A stretch of DNA of 64,000 bases, taken from Vibrio rhizosphaerae. Lineage in GTDB: Bacteria; Pseudomonadota; Gammaproteobacteria; Enterobacterales; Vibrionaceae. The notes under the pieces were generated by a model. That model saw only the letters and a list, made by a program, of their open reading frames with translations. It did not search any database and had not been told where the DNA came from. The position numbers were made by a program, and so were the translations under genes. Location: the NCBI RefSeq assembly GCF_024347095.1, contig NZ_AP024903.1, positions 2,046,001 to 2,110,000 on the forward strand. Direction: 5' to 3'. Of the stretch, positions 20,301 through 36,980 are shown piece by piece. Positions within the stretch are counted from its first letter, which is position 1, and every line of letters starts with the position of its first letter.

Positions 20301-20621
20301 CTAAGCTCGCTCCATGATACAAAGCAATGGGTGTTCATGTTTCTTCGAATAGAGTGACACTTGGGTCACTTTCATCTCCGCAACTTCAGCAGTATAAGTC
20401 CCACAAATCGCCTTCCCTTCGTAATGCACCTTCAGCATAACTTGAGTCGCTTGATCGATATCCATTGCGAAAAAACGCTCTAGTATCTCAATCACGAAAT
20501 CCATCGGTGTATAGTCGTCATTCATCAGAATCACGTTATACATAGATGGGGGCTTCACTGCTGCTTTTTCCTTCTCCAGTAATTCTGAGTCTGGAGCCAC
20601 CCATTCAAAATTTTTACTCAT
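20301..20621 (-). CDS. clpS: ClpS, N-degron adaptor of ClpAP
   Basis: ClpS binds N-terminal Leu, Phe, Tyr or Trp and hands such proteins to ClpA. The 106-residue protein has the disordered N-terminal arm and the core YNVILMNDDYTPMDFVIEILERFF, VMLKVHYEGKAICGTYTAEVAEMKV and the C-terminal HEHPLLCIMERA; the DD and HYEGK elements line the N-degron pocket. It sits just upstream of clpA on the same strand, about 40 bp apart, as in most proteobacteria. Together with aat and bpt nearby, this window carries the full recognition part of the bacterial N-degron pathway except clpP. Confidence 0.96.
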   Translation of the reverse strand: MSKNFEWVAPDSELLEKEKAAVKPPSMYNVILMNDDYTPMDFVIEILERFFAMDIDQATQVMLKVHYEGKAICGTYTAEVAEMKVTQVSLYSKKHEHPLLCIMERA

Positions 20622-21071
20622 AACGGTTGTGAATCAGAGAGTTTTCCATTTAGATTAATTATTTAGGCTTCTAGCAATAGAACTATGTTTGTTAGCCAAC
20701 TGATATGAAGTTCCGGGCGCCGAAGCGAAAACATCTCATACTTAGAGACTAATGCACCAATTGTATCGCTGCAAATAAAAGATTGCTAATTCGAATCACG
20801 ATATCGATGCCAATTCCGTTTTCACGACAGATGTCTGCTTATTGTAGTTATAGAAATGTAAACAATAACGCAATTTGTTGCAAAGATGTCGATGTTTACA
20901 CACTTTTTCTATTGACTGTCACTATTGATTGTTTAAATTGGTCAATTAGTGACTGGTTAATTTGGCAGCAGCGCTGAATTAAAGCTCACAGCAGTGAAAA
21001 CAAAATTGTAAAAAACAGTAACGTTTTCTTGTCGACAACATCAGTAACAAAATGCATGAGGGATGTAAAGC
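20622..21071. other. Divergent control region clpS / cspD
   Basis: About 450 bp, AT-rich on the cspD side, with no credible reading frame. A candidate cspD promoter is TTGACT at 20912 with TAAATT at 20934 (16 bp spacing), which would leave a 5' UTR of about 130 bases. This is weak evidence only. Confidence 0.4.
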
Positions 21072-21293
21072 ATGGCTACCGGTAAAGTAAAATGGTTCAA
21101 TAACGCCAAGGGATTTGGTTTTATCTGCTCAGAAGAAGGAGAAGGTGACATTTTTGCTCACTACTCAACGATCCAAATGGATGGATATCGTACTTTAAAA
21201 GCAGGTCAACATGTTTCATACGAGATTGAACAAGGACCAAAAGGCTTCCACGCTAGCGCCGTTGTACCAATCGAGGCTCAACAAGCCAAATAA
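21072..21293 (+). CDS. cspD: CspD, cold-shock-domain protein
   Basis: A 73-residue single cold-shock domain with the RNP1 and RNP2 motifs KGFGFI and DIFAHYS. CspD in E. coli is a stationary-phase protein that binds single-stranded DNA and inhibits replication, rather than a cold-inducible chaperone. Position opposite clpS matches E. coli and supports the CspD assignment, as do the residues TVQ-like TIQMDGYRTLKAGQ in the middle. A terminator follows about 50 bp downstream. Confidence 0.9.
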   Translation: MATGKVKWFNNAKGFGFICSEEGEGDIFAHYSTIQMDGYRTLKAGQHVSYEIEQGPKGFHASAVVPIEAQQAK

Positions 21294-21341
21294 ACATAGT
21301 AATTATTGTCGCTGCCAAACATGTCTATACATGGTTGTAAT

Positions 21342-21365
21342 AAACCCGCCAATGGCGGGTTTCAT
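21342..21365. terminator. cspD terminator
   Basis: AAACCCGCC / GGCGGGTTT with an AAT loop follows the cspD stop. The plus-strand T-run is short (TTTCATTATTT). Confidence 0.8.
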
Positions 21366-21376
21366 TATTTATACGT

Positions 21377-21403
21377 GTCGGTCAATTGCACATATTGACC
21401 GAC
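21377..21403. repeat. Perfect 10-bp inverted repeat after icd
   Basis: GTCGGTCAAT (21377-21386) and ATTGACCGAC (21394-21403) enclose a seven-base loop, eight bases beyond the icd stop. It would form the 3' stem of the icd message. No T-run follows on the minus strand, so termination probably uses the next hairpin at 21342-21365. Confidence 0.55.
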
Positions 21404-21410
21404 AACTTGC

Positions 21411-24062
<2,652 letters not shown>

Positions 24063-24743
24063 ATGTCTCTCCCGTCACGCAACCCTTCATCTGTGCGTCG
24101 CGCCACTCACCAGCAGTCAAAAAATGCAAAACTTTCTCAACGTTCATCTCGTCGTTCAAACCATGCGACACACAAGCAATCACGCGTAGTGCCACCAGAA
24201 GCAAGAAAAGTCATTTTGTTCAATAAACCTTATGACACGCTAAGCCAGTTTACCGACGGTGAAGGACGCCAGACACTGGCTGATTTTATTCCGATCAAAG
24301 ACGTTTATGCTGCCGGTCGCTTGGATCGCGACAGTGAAGGTTTGATGGTGCTGACCAATGATGGTCAGTTACAGGCCAAGCTGACACAACCGAAGTCAAA
24401 ATCACCCAAAACCTATTGGGTTCAGGTGGAAGGTGCACCGGAAGAATCAGATCTTGAACAACTCAGACGCGGCGTCACACTGAAAGATGGGCCGACGCTT
24501 CCCGCAATCGTCAAAATCATGGCTGAGCCTCAGATATGGCCACGCACGCCACCCGTGCGGTTTCGGGCAGCCATTCCGACGACTTGGTTATCGATCACGA
24601 TTATCGAAGGACGAAACCGTCAAGTACGACGAATGACGGCACATATCGGCTATCCGACACTACGTCTGATTCGTTATTCGATTGGCGAGATGACATTAGG
24701 TGATTTACAACCGGGAGAGTGGCAGGAAATCAGCGCGGTTTAA
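24063..24743 (+). CDS. rluE: RluE, 23S rRNA pseudouridine 2457 synthase
   Basis: RluE converts U2457 of 23S rRNA to pseudouridine. The RsuA-type catalytic domain reads [16 protein letters not shown], the aspartate motif [19 protein letters not shown] (catalytic Asp 88) and the C-terminal signature [25 protein letters not shown]. The first 46 residues are a basic, Ser/Arg/His-rich extension with no S4 domain, as is usual for RluE but long here. AAGGAA precedes the ATG by six bases, supporting this start. The gene converges on hisI with about 30 bp between stops. Confidence 0.93.
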   Translation: MSLPSRNPSSVRRATHQQSKNAKLSQRSSRRSNHATHKQSRVVPPEARKVILFNKPYDTLSQFTDGEGRQTLADFIPIKDVYAAGRLDRDSEGLMVLTNDGQLQAKLTQPKSKSPKTYWVQVEGAPEESDLEQLRRGVTLKDGPTLPAIVKIMAEPQIWPRTPPVRFRAAIPTTWLSITIIEGRNRQVRRMTAHIGYPTLRLIRYSIGEMTLGDLQPGEWQEISAV

Positions 24744-24752
24744 CCCGCGCTG
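24731..24752. terminator. Hairpin across the rluE stop, rluE/his convergent junction
   Basis: CAGCGCGG / CCGCGCTG with a six-base loop contains the rluE stop codon. No T-run follows; it is a candidate shared 3' stem for the convergent rluE and his messages. Confidence 0.4.
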
Positions 24753-24774
24753 ACTGGCAAAGAACCAAATCTGA

Positions 24775-25403
24775 CTATCGATGACGCTCTTTGAGTTTGT
24801 TAATGACATCATTCATCGATAATCCCTGATCTTGCAATAAGACCAACAGATGGTAGATGAGATCGGCAGATTCGCACACTAGCTCCGCTTTATCGCCCGA
24901 CGTCGCAGCAAGCGCGACTTCAACGCCTTCTTCGCCCACTTTTTGCGAAATACGCTTGGTGCCACGGGCGTACAAACTGGCGGTGTAAGAAGATTCCGGA
25001 TCGGCTTGTTTGCGCTCACCCAACAGTTGCTCCAGTTGGTGAAGCCACACCATTTGTGACTCCTCTTGCTGATCGGTATCCCAACAACTGGTTGTTCCGG
25101 TATGACAAGTCGGCCCGACCGGATCGACTTTGACCAGTAAGGTGTCATGGTCGCAGTCCAGCGCAATATTTTTCAGCTGTAACACATTGCCGGAAGTTTC
25201 GCCTTTGGTCCATAAGCGCTGTTTCGTCCGTGAGAAAAACGTGACCTGTTCCGTCAATACGGTTTTTTCCAGTGCTAAGTCATTCATATACCCCATCATC
25301 AATACTTGGCCTGACTGAAAATCCTGTATGATTGCAGGAATCAATCCTTCAACTTTATCCCAGTCAATCCGCCCGGAAAGGGATGCCAGTGTTTCGCTAC
25401 CAC

Positions 25404-25407
<4 letters not shown>
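24775..25407 (-). CDS. hisI: HisIE, phosphoribosyl-AMP cyclohydrolase / phosphoribosyl-ATP pyrophosphatase
   Basis: A bifunctional enzyme for steps 2 and 3 of histidine synthesis. The N-terminal HisI domain (about 1-115) has [37 protein letters not shown] and the zinc-binding cysteines ([14 protein letters not shown]); the C-terminal HisE domain (about 120-205) has [29 protein letters not shown] and [12 protein letters not shown]. The 210 residues fit the fused form. Its start overlaps the hisF stop by 4 bp, and it is the last gene of the operon. Confidence 0.95.
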
Positions 25408-27529
<2,122 letters not shown>

Positions 27530-27530
<1 letters not shown>

Positions 27531-28603
27531 TACAAAACTCCTTTACTGCTGGGTAATTCATTCCCTTCCACTTTGATCGCCTGACGGAGTGTCCGGCCAA
27601 ACACTTTAAACAGGCTCTCAATAATATGATGATCATTGTCACCGGTAGAAGAGAGATGCAGTGTACAAGCCAGTGTATCGGTCAGCGAACGGAAAAAGTG
27701 ATAAGTCATTTCCGTTGAAAAGTCTCCCACTTGCTCGCGAGAGAATCGGGCGTCGAATTTAAAGTAAGGTCGACCGGACAGATCCAAAGCACATTGTGCC
27801 AAGCACTCATCCATTGGCAACGTAAAGCCGAAACGGCCAATCCCCCGTTTGTCTCCCAATGCTTCTTTGATCGCCTGCCCTAAAGCTAATGCGGTGTCTT
27901 CCACCGTATGGTGGTCGTCAATATGTAGATCGCCCTGTACCTGAGCCGAGAGACTGAATCCGCCATGCGTAGCAATCTGGTCGAGCATATGATCGAAGAA
28001 TCCCAGTCCGGTAGCGATTTGATTGTGACCCGCTTCATCAAGATTGACAGTAATCACAATATCCGTCTCCTTGGTGCGACGGACCACTTCTGCCGTTCTG
28101 GGTGCCGTAGTCAATTGCTTAACAATCGCTTGCCATCCCATGCTATCTGGATTGTACTGAATACCACGAATGGCCATGTTCTCCGCTAACTGCAAATCAG
28201 TCACACGATCACCGATCACCGCAGAACGCTGAAAATCAACCAGGCCTTCCTGTAAGTATTTTTTCACTAAACCGAGTTTAGGTTTACGACAAGTACAGTT
28301 ATCCGCTTCAAAATGCGGGCAGATCAGCACATCATCAAATGTCACCCCTTGCGATGTAAAAATATCCATCATCATTTGATGCGGAGCATCAAAATCGGCT
28401 TGCGGGTAACTCTCCGTGCCAAGACCATCCTGATTGGTCACCATCACCAAACGATACCCGGCATTCTGAAGGGACAAGAGGCTGGGAATCACATCCGGTT
28501 CAAGCTTCAGTTTATCGAGACGATCCACCTGAAAATCAACCGGGGGCTCAACGATTAACGTGCCATCCCGATCAATAAATAAAATCTTTTGTTGTTTGCT
28601 CAC
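27530..28603 (-). CDS. hisB: HisB, histidinol-phosphatase / imidazoleglycerol-phosphate dehydratase
   Basis: A bifunctional enzyme for steps 6 and 8. The N-terminal HAD phosphatase (about 1-165) has the DxD nucleophile pair Asp 11 and Asp 13 in [10 protein letters not shown] and a zinc-binding [14 protein letters not shown] loop. The C-terminal dehydratase (about 168-357) has [32 protein letters not shown] and the second metal-binding block [12 protein letters not shown]. The 357 residues match the gammaproteobacterial fused form. It is separated from hisC by 64 bp. Confidence 0.96.
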
Positions 28604-28667
28604 TGAGTCATCCTTTTGTTATCGGTCAAACGGTCCATTCTTGTTCCATCTGTTACTGGTCGATCCA

Positions 28668-31006
<2,339 letters not shown>

Positions 31007-31011
31007 TATGA

Positions 31012-31911
31012 TCACTCCATCATTTTTTCAATCGGCAGAACCAGAATCGAACTCGCCCCTAAGGCTTTTAAATGCTCCATGGTTTCCCAGAACAAATTTT
31101 CAGAGCTTACAAGATGTACCGCAACTTTTGATTTATCAGCTGACAGCGGTAAAACCGTCGGATCTTCTGCGCCCGGCAGTAATTGTTTAATCTCTGCTAG
31201 TTTATCCACCGGTGCATGAAGCATGATGTATTTCGACTCTTTCGCCTGCTGAACGCCGTGCATCCGGGTCAGTAATTTATCAATCAAAGCTGCTTTGTCA
31301 GGCGCAAAATCCCCACAACGCTGAACCAGCGTTGCTTTTGACTCGAAAATCACTTCAACTTCTTTCAGTCCATTGGCTTCTAGTGTCGCGCCGGTTGACA
31401 CTAAATCCGCAATCGCATCTGCGAGTCCGGCTCTTGGCGCGACTTCTACTGAACCGGTCAGCATACAGGTGGTAAATGGAATATCCTGACGATCCATATA
31501 AGCTTTGAGCAGATGAGGATATGTTGTCGCAATTCTCATACCATTCAAATCTTGCGGGCCGTTGTATGTTTTCTCTTTATCAATCGCAATCGACAAACGA
31601 CATCCGCCAAATTCAAGGCGTCTTAAAGATACGAACTCATTTGGTTCATTCAGCGCCAGACGATCCAAACGAGTTTCTTCGAGGACGTTTTCACCGACAA
31701 ATCCCAAATCCACGACGCCATCCATAATTAATCCCGGAATGTCGTCATCACGGACTAACAGAAGATCAATCGGCATATTCAGGGAGTGGACAACTAATCG
31801 CTCCCCCATCACATTAAACTTCACACCACACTGCTTCAGGAGAGCCATACATTCCTTGCTCAGGCGACCTTTTTTTTGAACTGCAATTCTCAGGCGTTGT
31901 TGTGCTTGCAT
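31012..31911 (-). CDS. hisG: HisG, ATP phosphoribosyltransferase (long form)
   Basis: HisG condenses ATP and PRPP in the first, feedback-inhibited step. It is the long form with a C-terminal ACT-like regulatory domain (about residues 225-299, [16 protein letters not shown] onward). The catalytic part has [32 protein letters not shown] and the PRPP loop [18 protein letters not shown]. The start at 31911 ([12 protein letters not shown], 299 residues) follows AAGGA by seven bases; an ATG seven codons upstream is less likely. It is the first structural gene after the attenuator. Confidence 0.95.
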   Translation of the reverse strand: MQAQQRLRIAVQKKGRLSKECMALLKQCGVKFNVMGERLVVHSLNMPIDLLLVRDDDIPGLIMDGVVDLGFVGENVLEETRLDRLALNEPNEFVSLRRLEFGGCRLSIAIDKEKTYNGPQDLNGMRIATTYPHLLKAYMDRQDIPFTTCMLTGSVEVAPRAGLADAIADLVSTGATLEANGLKEVEVIFESKATLVQRCGDFAPDKAALIDKLLTRMHGVQQAKESKYIMLHAPVDKLAEIKQLLPGAEDPTVLPLSADKSKVAVHLVSSENLFWETMEHLKALGASSILVLPIEKMME

Positions 31912-31991
31912 AAATAATTCCTTGTCAATCATTGTTCTTGTCAGTATCCATTCAACTTTTGGATGTCAGCTGTTTCTTCATGTAAAGCATA

Positions 31992-32023
31992 TAAAAAAAC
32001 CCTCGGAATTACTCCCGAGGGTT
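31992..32023 (-). terminator. his operon attenuator terminator
   Basis: On the minus strand ACCCTCGG (32022-32015) pairs with CCGAGGGT (32006-31999), followed by seven Ts. It lies between the his leader peptide and hisG and is the terminator of a transcription attenuation system. Confidence 0.93.
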
Positions 32024-32046
32024 CATTGAATTTTTTCATTTCACCT

Positions 32047-32068
32047 CCGGGAGAATTTTATCTCCCGG
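32047..32068 (-). promoter_or_regulatory. his leader internal hairpin (antiterminator/pause region)
   Basis: CCGGGAGA / TCTCCCGG with a six-base AT loop lies between hisL and the terminator. CGGGAG-like segments recur before, in and after it, so competing pairings with the attenuator stem are possible, as needed for attenuation. Confidence 0.7.
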
Positions 32069-32095
32069 GTATGCGCTCATCTCCCGAAAGATAAT

Positions 32096-32140
32096 TTAGG
32101 GATGATGATGGTGATGAATGTTCGTAATAAAACTTTTCAT
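32096..32140 (-). CDS. hisL: HisL, his operon leader peptide
   Basis: A 14-codon open frame reads MKSFITNIHHHHHP with five consecutive histidine codons (CAT/CAC) just before the stop. Ribosome stalling there when histidyl-tRNA is scarce would favour the antiterminator and expression of hisGDCBHAFI. E. coli HisL has seven histidines. It was found by reading the leader directly; it is too short for usual gene calling. Confidence 0.95.
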   Translation of the reverse strand: MKSFITNIHHHHHP

Positions 32141-32196
32141 AATAAAACCGCGCATACTTGGAAAAATCTTTAACTTGCCTATCAAGTTTTCTTCAC

Positions 32197-32223
32197 ACTA
32201 TACAAGCTTGAGGGGTTTTGCAA
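32197..32223 (-). promoter_or_regulatory. Candidate his promoter
   Basis: On the minus strand TATAGT (32202-32197) is a good -10 box, with TTGCAA (32223-32218) 15 bp upstream, or GTTGCA with 16 bp. Transcription would start near 32190, giving about 50 bases before hisL. Confidence 0.45.
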
Positions 32224-32229
32224 CCCCTC
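32210..32229. terminator. Hairpin downstream of nhaC-family gene
   Basis: GAGGGGTT / AACCCCTC with a TTGC loop. The plus strand has a T-run (TTTTGACTTTTT), the minus strand does not, so its efficiency for the antiporter message is unclear. It overlaps the proposed his -35 region. Confidence 0.5.
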
Positions 32230-32266
32230 TTTTGACTTTTTATGCAAATAATCTTCATAAGACAAA

Positions 32267-33829
32267 TCATGCCTGAGATTGCTGTCGGATACGAAAGCCA
32301 AAACAGATGACGGCAAATACGGCCAAGGTCACCAGTAAGGATAAGCTAACGGAATCACTCAGCCCTAAAACGATATAGCCAATCAGCGAGATAAACGCCA
32401 CTAGCAACGCATAAGGAAGTTGCGTTGAAACATGATCAATATGATGACACCGCGCCCCGGTTGACGACAAAATAGTGGTGTCAGAAATCGGAGAACAGTG
32501 ATCACCAAAGACGGAACCTGCAAGTACCGCGGCTAACATTGGCATCATCAGCGCCAGCTCGGTTGCACCAGCAATATCTCCGGCAATTGGCAGCATAATG
32601 CCAAACGTTCCCCACGATGTGCCGGTCGCGAATGCCATAAACCCTGACAACACAAATAGAATTGCAGGCAACCAATGTACCGGAATATTGCCTTGTGCCA
32701 TGGATGAGAGATAGAGCCCGGTCTGCATATCTTTAATAATGGCTCCGATTGTCCATGCGAAAAACAACACTAAGATTGCTCCGAACATCGACTTCATCCC
32801 GATGAACAACGTTTTCAAAATGGTACCCAGCGGCATTCGTTGTCTCACAACAGAAAAGAGTGCCATCAACAATCCGACTAAACCACCGTCGATCAGAGAC
32901 ATCCCCACATTAGTATTTTCAAACGCCCCTAAAATACTAAATGTTTCACCAGCAGCAGCCAGCGACTGCCAACCGGTAAAGAGCATCGCGGCAACGGTAG
33001 CAATGACCAGTGCCACAATCGGTACAATTAAGTCACGCACTCGCCCTGATTCACTTTCTTGAATATCGAGTTCATCTTTGAGTTCTGCTGCTTGATCATC
33101 ACGCCCGATGCCGGATGCAACCCGATGTTCATGATGCTTCATCGGACCGATATCTAATTGAAAAACGATCATCGCGAATACCATTAATAAAGCAAAAATG
33201 GCATAGAAATTCATTGGAATTAACGCAATATATGCATTCAACGGTGTATATTCGGTCATACCGTGGGAGACTAAAATGCCACCGATGATGGTCATAATAT
33301 AAGCCCCCCAACTGGAAGCCGGCATGATGATACACATAGGTGCAGCGGTTGAATCAAGAATGTATGCCAGCTTTGCGCGGGAAACACCGAACCGGTCAGT
33401 GACCGGACGAGAAATCGAACCAACGGCCAGACTATTGAAATAGTCATCGACAAAAATAAAAACGCCCAAAAAAGCTGAAAGCAATTGTGCACCTTTATTG
33501 CCTTTCACTTTTTTATCGGCCCACAATGCAAATGCCCGAGTCCCGCCAGAAAGCGTCAAAATTGCAGTCATCATCCCGAGTAGGAGAAGAAAACCGATAA
33601 TACTCATGTTCCAACTATTAATTGCACCGTCTTCAATCACTAGCGCATAAACTTTGCCTTGGATGTAATCGAACGAAGAAAACAGAGAATAATCGTTCAA
33701 CAGGCAGGCCCCCAACAAGATACCAACACCTAAAGAGAGCAATACTCGTCTGGTCAGGATCGCCATACCCAAAGCAACAACCGGTGGAACAAGAGAGATA
33801 TAGGAAGAGGAAAAATCAACTAATGTCAT
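32267..33829 (-). CDS. NhaC-family Na+/H+ antiporter
   Basis: A polytopic inner membrane protein of 520 residues with about 11-12 hydrophobic segments, of the NhaC/TC 2.A.35 type. Typical parts are the FVDDYFNSLAVGSISRPVTDRFGVSRAKLAYILDSTAAP region, split over residues 126-167, and GTSWGTFGIMLPIAGD and GSVFGDHCSPISDTTILSSTGARCHHIDHV near the C-terminus. Related proteins exchange sodium for protons; some members instead exchange amino acids or organic acids, so the substrate is not proven. The ATG at 33829 has a GAAGA just ahead; a TTG three codons upstream is an alternative. It is downstream-adjacent to the his leader but a separate unit. Confidence 0.82.
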   Translation of the reverse strand: MTLVDFSSSYISLVPPVVALGMAILTRRVLLSLGVGILLGACLLNDYSLFSSFDYIQGKVYALVIEDGAINSWNMSIIGFLLLLGMMTAILTLSGGTRAFALWADKKVKGNKGAQLLSAFLGVFIFVDDYFNSLAVGSISRPVTDRFGVSRAKLAYILDSTAAPMCIIMPASSWGAYIMTIIGGILVSHGMTEYTPLNAYIALIPMNFYAIFALLMVFAMIVFQLDIGPMKHHEHRVASGIGRDDQAAELKDELDIQESESGRVRDLIVPIVALVIATVAAMLFTGWQSLAAAGETFSILGAFENTNVGMSLIDGGLVGLLMALFSVVRQRMPLGTILKTLFIGMKSMFGAILVLFFAWTIGAIIKDMQTGLYLSSMAQGNIPVHWLPAILFVLSGFMAFATGTSWGTFGIMLPIAGDIAGATELALMMPMLAAVLAGSVFGDHCSPISDTTILSSTGARCHHIDHVSTQLPYALLVAFISLIGYIVLGLSDSVSLSLLVTLAVFAVICFGFRIRQQSQA

Positions 33830-33838
33830 GATCTTCAA

Positions 33839-34483
33839 TCACCAATAATTTAATATGGTAAGAGACCTACTGCATTGTAATTATATGAATAACCTGTCTG
33901 TGTCATTCAAAAAGATGAACTAAGTGAAAAGCAATCTCGCTTCACCCAATCCTACAGTAGCGCTCCATAGTTATACAAAAAAATAGACTATGGCAGTGTT
34001 GCCCCTATTCGGGAACAACCCCAGCGAACGGTCTCCGATAAACACATTCACTTCGGCAAAAAAGCCTTTCAGTCAGAGTCACTGGCATCACCCTACTCTG
34101 ATTTACTTATCTTGATTGCACCTCTACACGGACTAGAACAATTCACTACCACTTCGACAGAATAACGGCAGTATATGTTGATGGCCGAATTAGAACGCGC
34201 CCATTGTACAAATACCAAAACCATTTGCAACAGGTTTGTCCTTTCTTTAAATCAAAAGGAGACAAAAGCAATAAGCTTCCTATTAAGCTCAATGAATAAC
34301 TCTGTTAACAAATCAAGCTCATATATGATATCCATCGTAATTAATGATAATTTGACATAGGCATTTACAATAATTTACGATTCTGCCAGTTTTTTTATAT
34401 ATTATTAGTTCACTAATGTTGTCATAATAAATATCTGCGTTTATTATTACATTGTGTTTAAATAAAGTTGTGGGAATAACAAA
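33839..34483. other. Divergent control region antiporter / hns
   Basis: About 645 bp. The part near hns is strongly AT-rich with TTGACA at 34352 and long A/T tracts, as expected for an autoregulated hns promoter. No reading frame with a ribosome site was found, and no tRNA or repeat family is recognised. Confidence 0.5.
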
Positions 34484-34885
34484 ATGTCGGAACTAACTAA
34501 AACTCTGCTGAATATTCGTAGCTTACGTGCCTATGCACGTAATTTAACACTCGTTCAGTTAGAGGAAGCTTTAGAAAAACTGACCTCTGTCGTTGAAGAA
34601 CGCAGAGAATCAGAGGAACAAGAACGAGCAGAAAGAGAAAAGCAAGAAGCAAAACTGGCTCAAATTGCTGAACAAATTGCACAAGATGGTATCGATGTAG
34701 ACGCGTTAATTTCTGCACTTTCCACCGAAGGTAAGACAAAAGGTAAACGTGCACCACGCCCAGCGAAATATAAATATATCGATGAAAATGGCGCAGAAAA
34801 AACCTGGACAGGTCAAGGTCGTACACCATCTGTAATTCAAAAAGCCCTTGATGAAGGCAAGTCTCTGGATGATTTTGCGCTCTAA
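34484..34885 (+). CDS. hns: H-NS family nucleoid protein (VicH-like)
   Basis: A 133-residue xenogeneic silencer. The N-terminal coiled-coil dimerisation region (residues 1-65) is rich in Glu, Arg and Lys. The C-terminal AT-hook-like DNA-binding core is [21 protein letters not shown], with the TWTGQGRTP loop that reads the minor groove. In V. cholerae the orthologue is VicH and silences horizontally acquired and virulence genes. The gene has its own terminator and a long AT-rich upstream region. It is transcribed toward gsk, as convergent neighbour, as in E. coli where gsk is not adjacent. Confidence 0.95.
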   Translation: MSELTKTLLNIRSLRAYARNLTLVQLEEALEKLTSVVEERRESEEQERAEREKQEAKLAQIAEQIAQDGIDVDALISALSTEGKTKGKRAPRPAKYKYIDENGAEKTWTGQGRTPSVIQKALDEGKSLDDFAL

Positions 34886-34904
34886 TTCCAGCGACATAAA
34901 TATT

Positions 34905-34932
34905 AAAAGGCTCCTCATGGAGCCTTTTTTAT
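34905..34932. terminator. hns terminator
   Basis: AAAAGGCTCC / GGAGCCTTTT with a TCAT loop is followed by further Ts, 19 bases after the hns stop. Confidence 0.93.
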
Positions 34933-35027
34933 TGTTTCTCATTCAGAGTAATTATATGAACCTTTATGCGAAACCAATTATTCTTAGCGAAACATTTTAT
35001 CTACTTTTTTCACCGAATTATTTTTTG

Positions 35028-36332
35028 TTATCGTTCCCAATATGCTTCTTCCAGACTATCCTCTCTTTCTGGTAAACCTTTTGATAACCTTGGTGAATGT
35101 TGACTTAAAACTTCATAGCTTGCTCTATTAGAATACTTACAGACTTGGGAGAACGATGAATAAGTAATAGAATCATATTGATGCTTAATTGAATTCGGCA
35201 CATTCATTTTATGGTATCTATTTGCTGCCATGTCATGTAATAAAGCAGACAATGCAGCATCACCGGCACCATTGGTGTTTTTAATCACTTCAGGTCCCCC
35301 CATATAAGGGGCAATATGTGAGTATACTCTGATCGGATGAGTACAACATTGTTTCATCATTGGCCGACTAAATTCATAACGATTGAACTCAGGAATACTG
35401 CCGGGTAATAAAGGCAGGCTGGTTTGACGTTTGGCAGCATCTTCTGTATATCCAGCCATAAATAAACCAAGCGCGCCCGCCGTACATAACACCAAATCAA
35501 CCCATTCAAGCGCTTTATTTGCTGCCATCAACGGATCGGATTCTCCGGTTAAAGCATGACCTTCATCTTCATTCATCGCAACAACTGTGATGTGCTGTTT
35601 TAAAAAGTCTTGCCAAAAAGCCGGGTCCTGCTCAATGACATGTTTTGTTCCCAACGTTAATACCACAGGCACCTGATACTTCTTCGCATATTCGATTGCC
35701 TTCATCGTTGCTTGGGGCATCGGATCACCGGGTTGGCAACGAATTAAATAAGCCGTTAAAACTAACGCAGAAGCCGATTGAAAAATATGTTCTGGAATAC
35801 TTTCCGGTTGGAGCTGATTCATTTGACCTTCGCTAATAGCAAAAGTTCGTTCACCACTTGAAGTCACCAATGTAAAACAGCGCCCAATCGCACCATCAAT
35901 TCCCTGTAAATGATTCAAATCTACTCGACTGGAGGTATGGCACAAATAACGATAGCCATAACTACCGATGCCAATATTCTTGCACATCACACCTAATAAG
36001 GTAGAACGATCATCAGCTAATACAGAATAGTTATGCAAGGTATTACCGATTGTGCCACCAGCATACTCATTAGTAATCAGATGCTTTTCAACCAACTCAG
36101 AATAAAGTAACTCCGCCGTCTCATCCTGAATAACTAAAGAGTGTCCAATACTTAACCCATACCGTTGAATTAAATCCTCATCGACCGTTGCTTCTATATC
36201 AACCAGTATTTGGTCAATACCAATGACGTGTGTATGGGGGGATGTTTTTCGTTGAGAGCTTCGTAAAATGAGTAAATCACGCTCATCGACAGGAAAATAA
36301 TGTTTTGACTTACGCTGGCCGGGAAACTTCAT
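35028..36332 (-). CDS. gsk: Gsk, inosine-guanosine kinase
   Basis: Gsk phosphorylates inosine and guanosine to IMP and GMP (PfkB/ribokinase family purine salvage). It aligns over its whole length with the 434-residue E. coli enzyme: MKFPGQRKSKHYFPV at the start, FAGGTIGNT-like YAGGTIGNTLHNYSVLADDRS, VVLTLGTKHVIEQDP, the catalytic NTNGAGDAALSALLHD near residue 353, and HSPRLSKGLPEREDSLEEAYW at the end. No Shine-Dalgarno is visible before the ATG. It is preceded by about 650 bp without genes. Confidence 0.95.
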   Translation of the reverse strand: MKFPGQRKSKHYFPVDERDLLILRSSQRKTSPHTHVIGIDQILVDIEATVDEDLIQRYGLSIGHSLVIQDETAELLYSELVEKHLITNEYAGGTIGNTLHNYSVLADDRSTLLGVMCKNIGIGSYGYRYLCHTSSRVDLNHLQGIDGAIGRCFTLVTSSGERTFAISEGQMNQLQPESIPEHIFQSASALVLTAYLIRCQPGDPMPQATMKAIEYAKKYQVPVVLTLGTKHVIEQDPAFWQDFLKQHITVVAMNEDEGHALTGESDPLMAANKALEWVDLVLCTAGALGLFMAGYTEDAAKRQTSLPLLPGSIPEFNRYEFSRPMMKQCCTHPIRVYSHIAPYMGGPEVIKNTNGAGDAALSALLHDMAANRYHKMNVPNSIKHQYDSITYSSFSQVCKYSNRASYEVLSQHSPRLSKGLPEREDSLEEAYWER

Positions 36333-36980
36333 ATTTAAATTATCGTGAATGGAAAGACTGCGTAAGTTTAGCTGCCAATATAGTCTTGAGCAATGCCCTG
36401 AACAACAGTAATCGATTTCACATCAAATATTAAGATATCCTTGATAAGAGCATATGAAATCCAGCGCGTGAATATAGATGCAATAAAGATTAATTTTATA
36501 AAATTATTATATCCGTTCCATATTTTTCAGTATTTTTAGCCAAAGACAAACTTGACATATAAACCATCCATGTATACCAGAAAATCATTTTTGTTTCTCA
36601 ACAACTATTTTTATAATAAATACATATATTTTGTACACTTTTAATGGCTATTTTTTATCTCTCTTTACCATTACTCTTTTGTGACGCTTTGTGACCTTCT
36701 GCAACGCAAAATATCAGTTCATATCATAATGACAAAAATTTTTACAAAAAATCACATGTTGAATATCAATATGTTGATCATCTTTACGGTCTTAAAATAT
36801 TGATAGTGTCTCTATCATTATCGGGTGAACATTTATCAAATGTAATGGATTAATTCCGAGTGAAATACACCGAACACAGCTTAATATCCATCCCCAAGAT
36901 ACAACCGCCAGATGAAGCTGTAACCGCCACATTCTTTCTGATAGAATCAGCAACCTCAACAGAACATGTGGTATTGAGAG
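36333..36980. other. Divergent control region gsk / mnmA
   Basis: About 650 bp, AT-rich near gsk. A 61-codon frame overlapping the mnmA start in another phase has no ribosome site and is not called. In other vibrios a nudix gene can precede mnmA; no trace of one is seen. Confidence 0.5.

Noticed and set aside
34175..34360. 61-codon frame upstream of hns
   Set aside because: No Shine-Dalgarno, unlike any known family, and it lies in the AT-rich hns promoter region.
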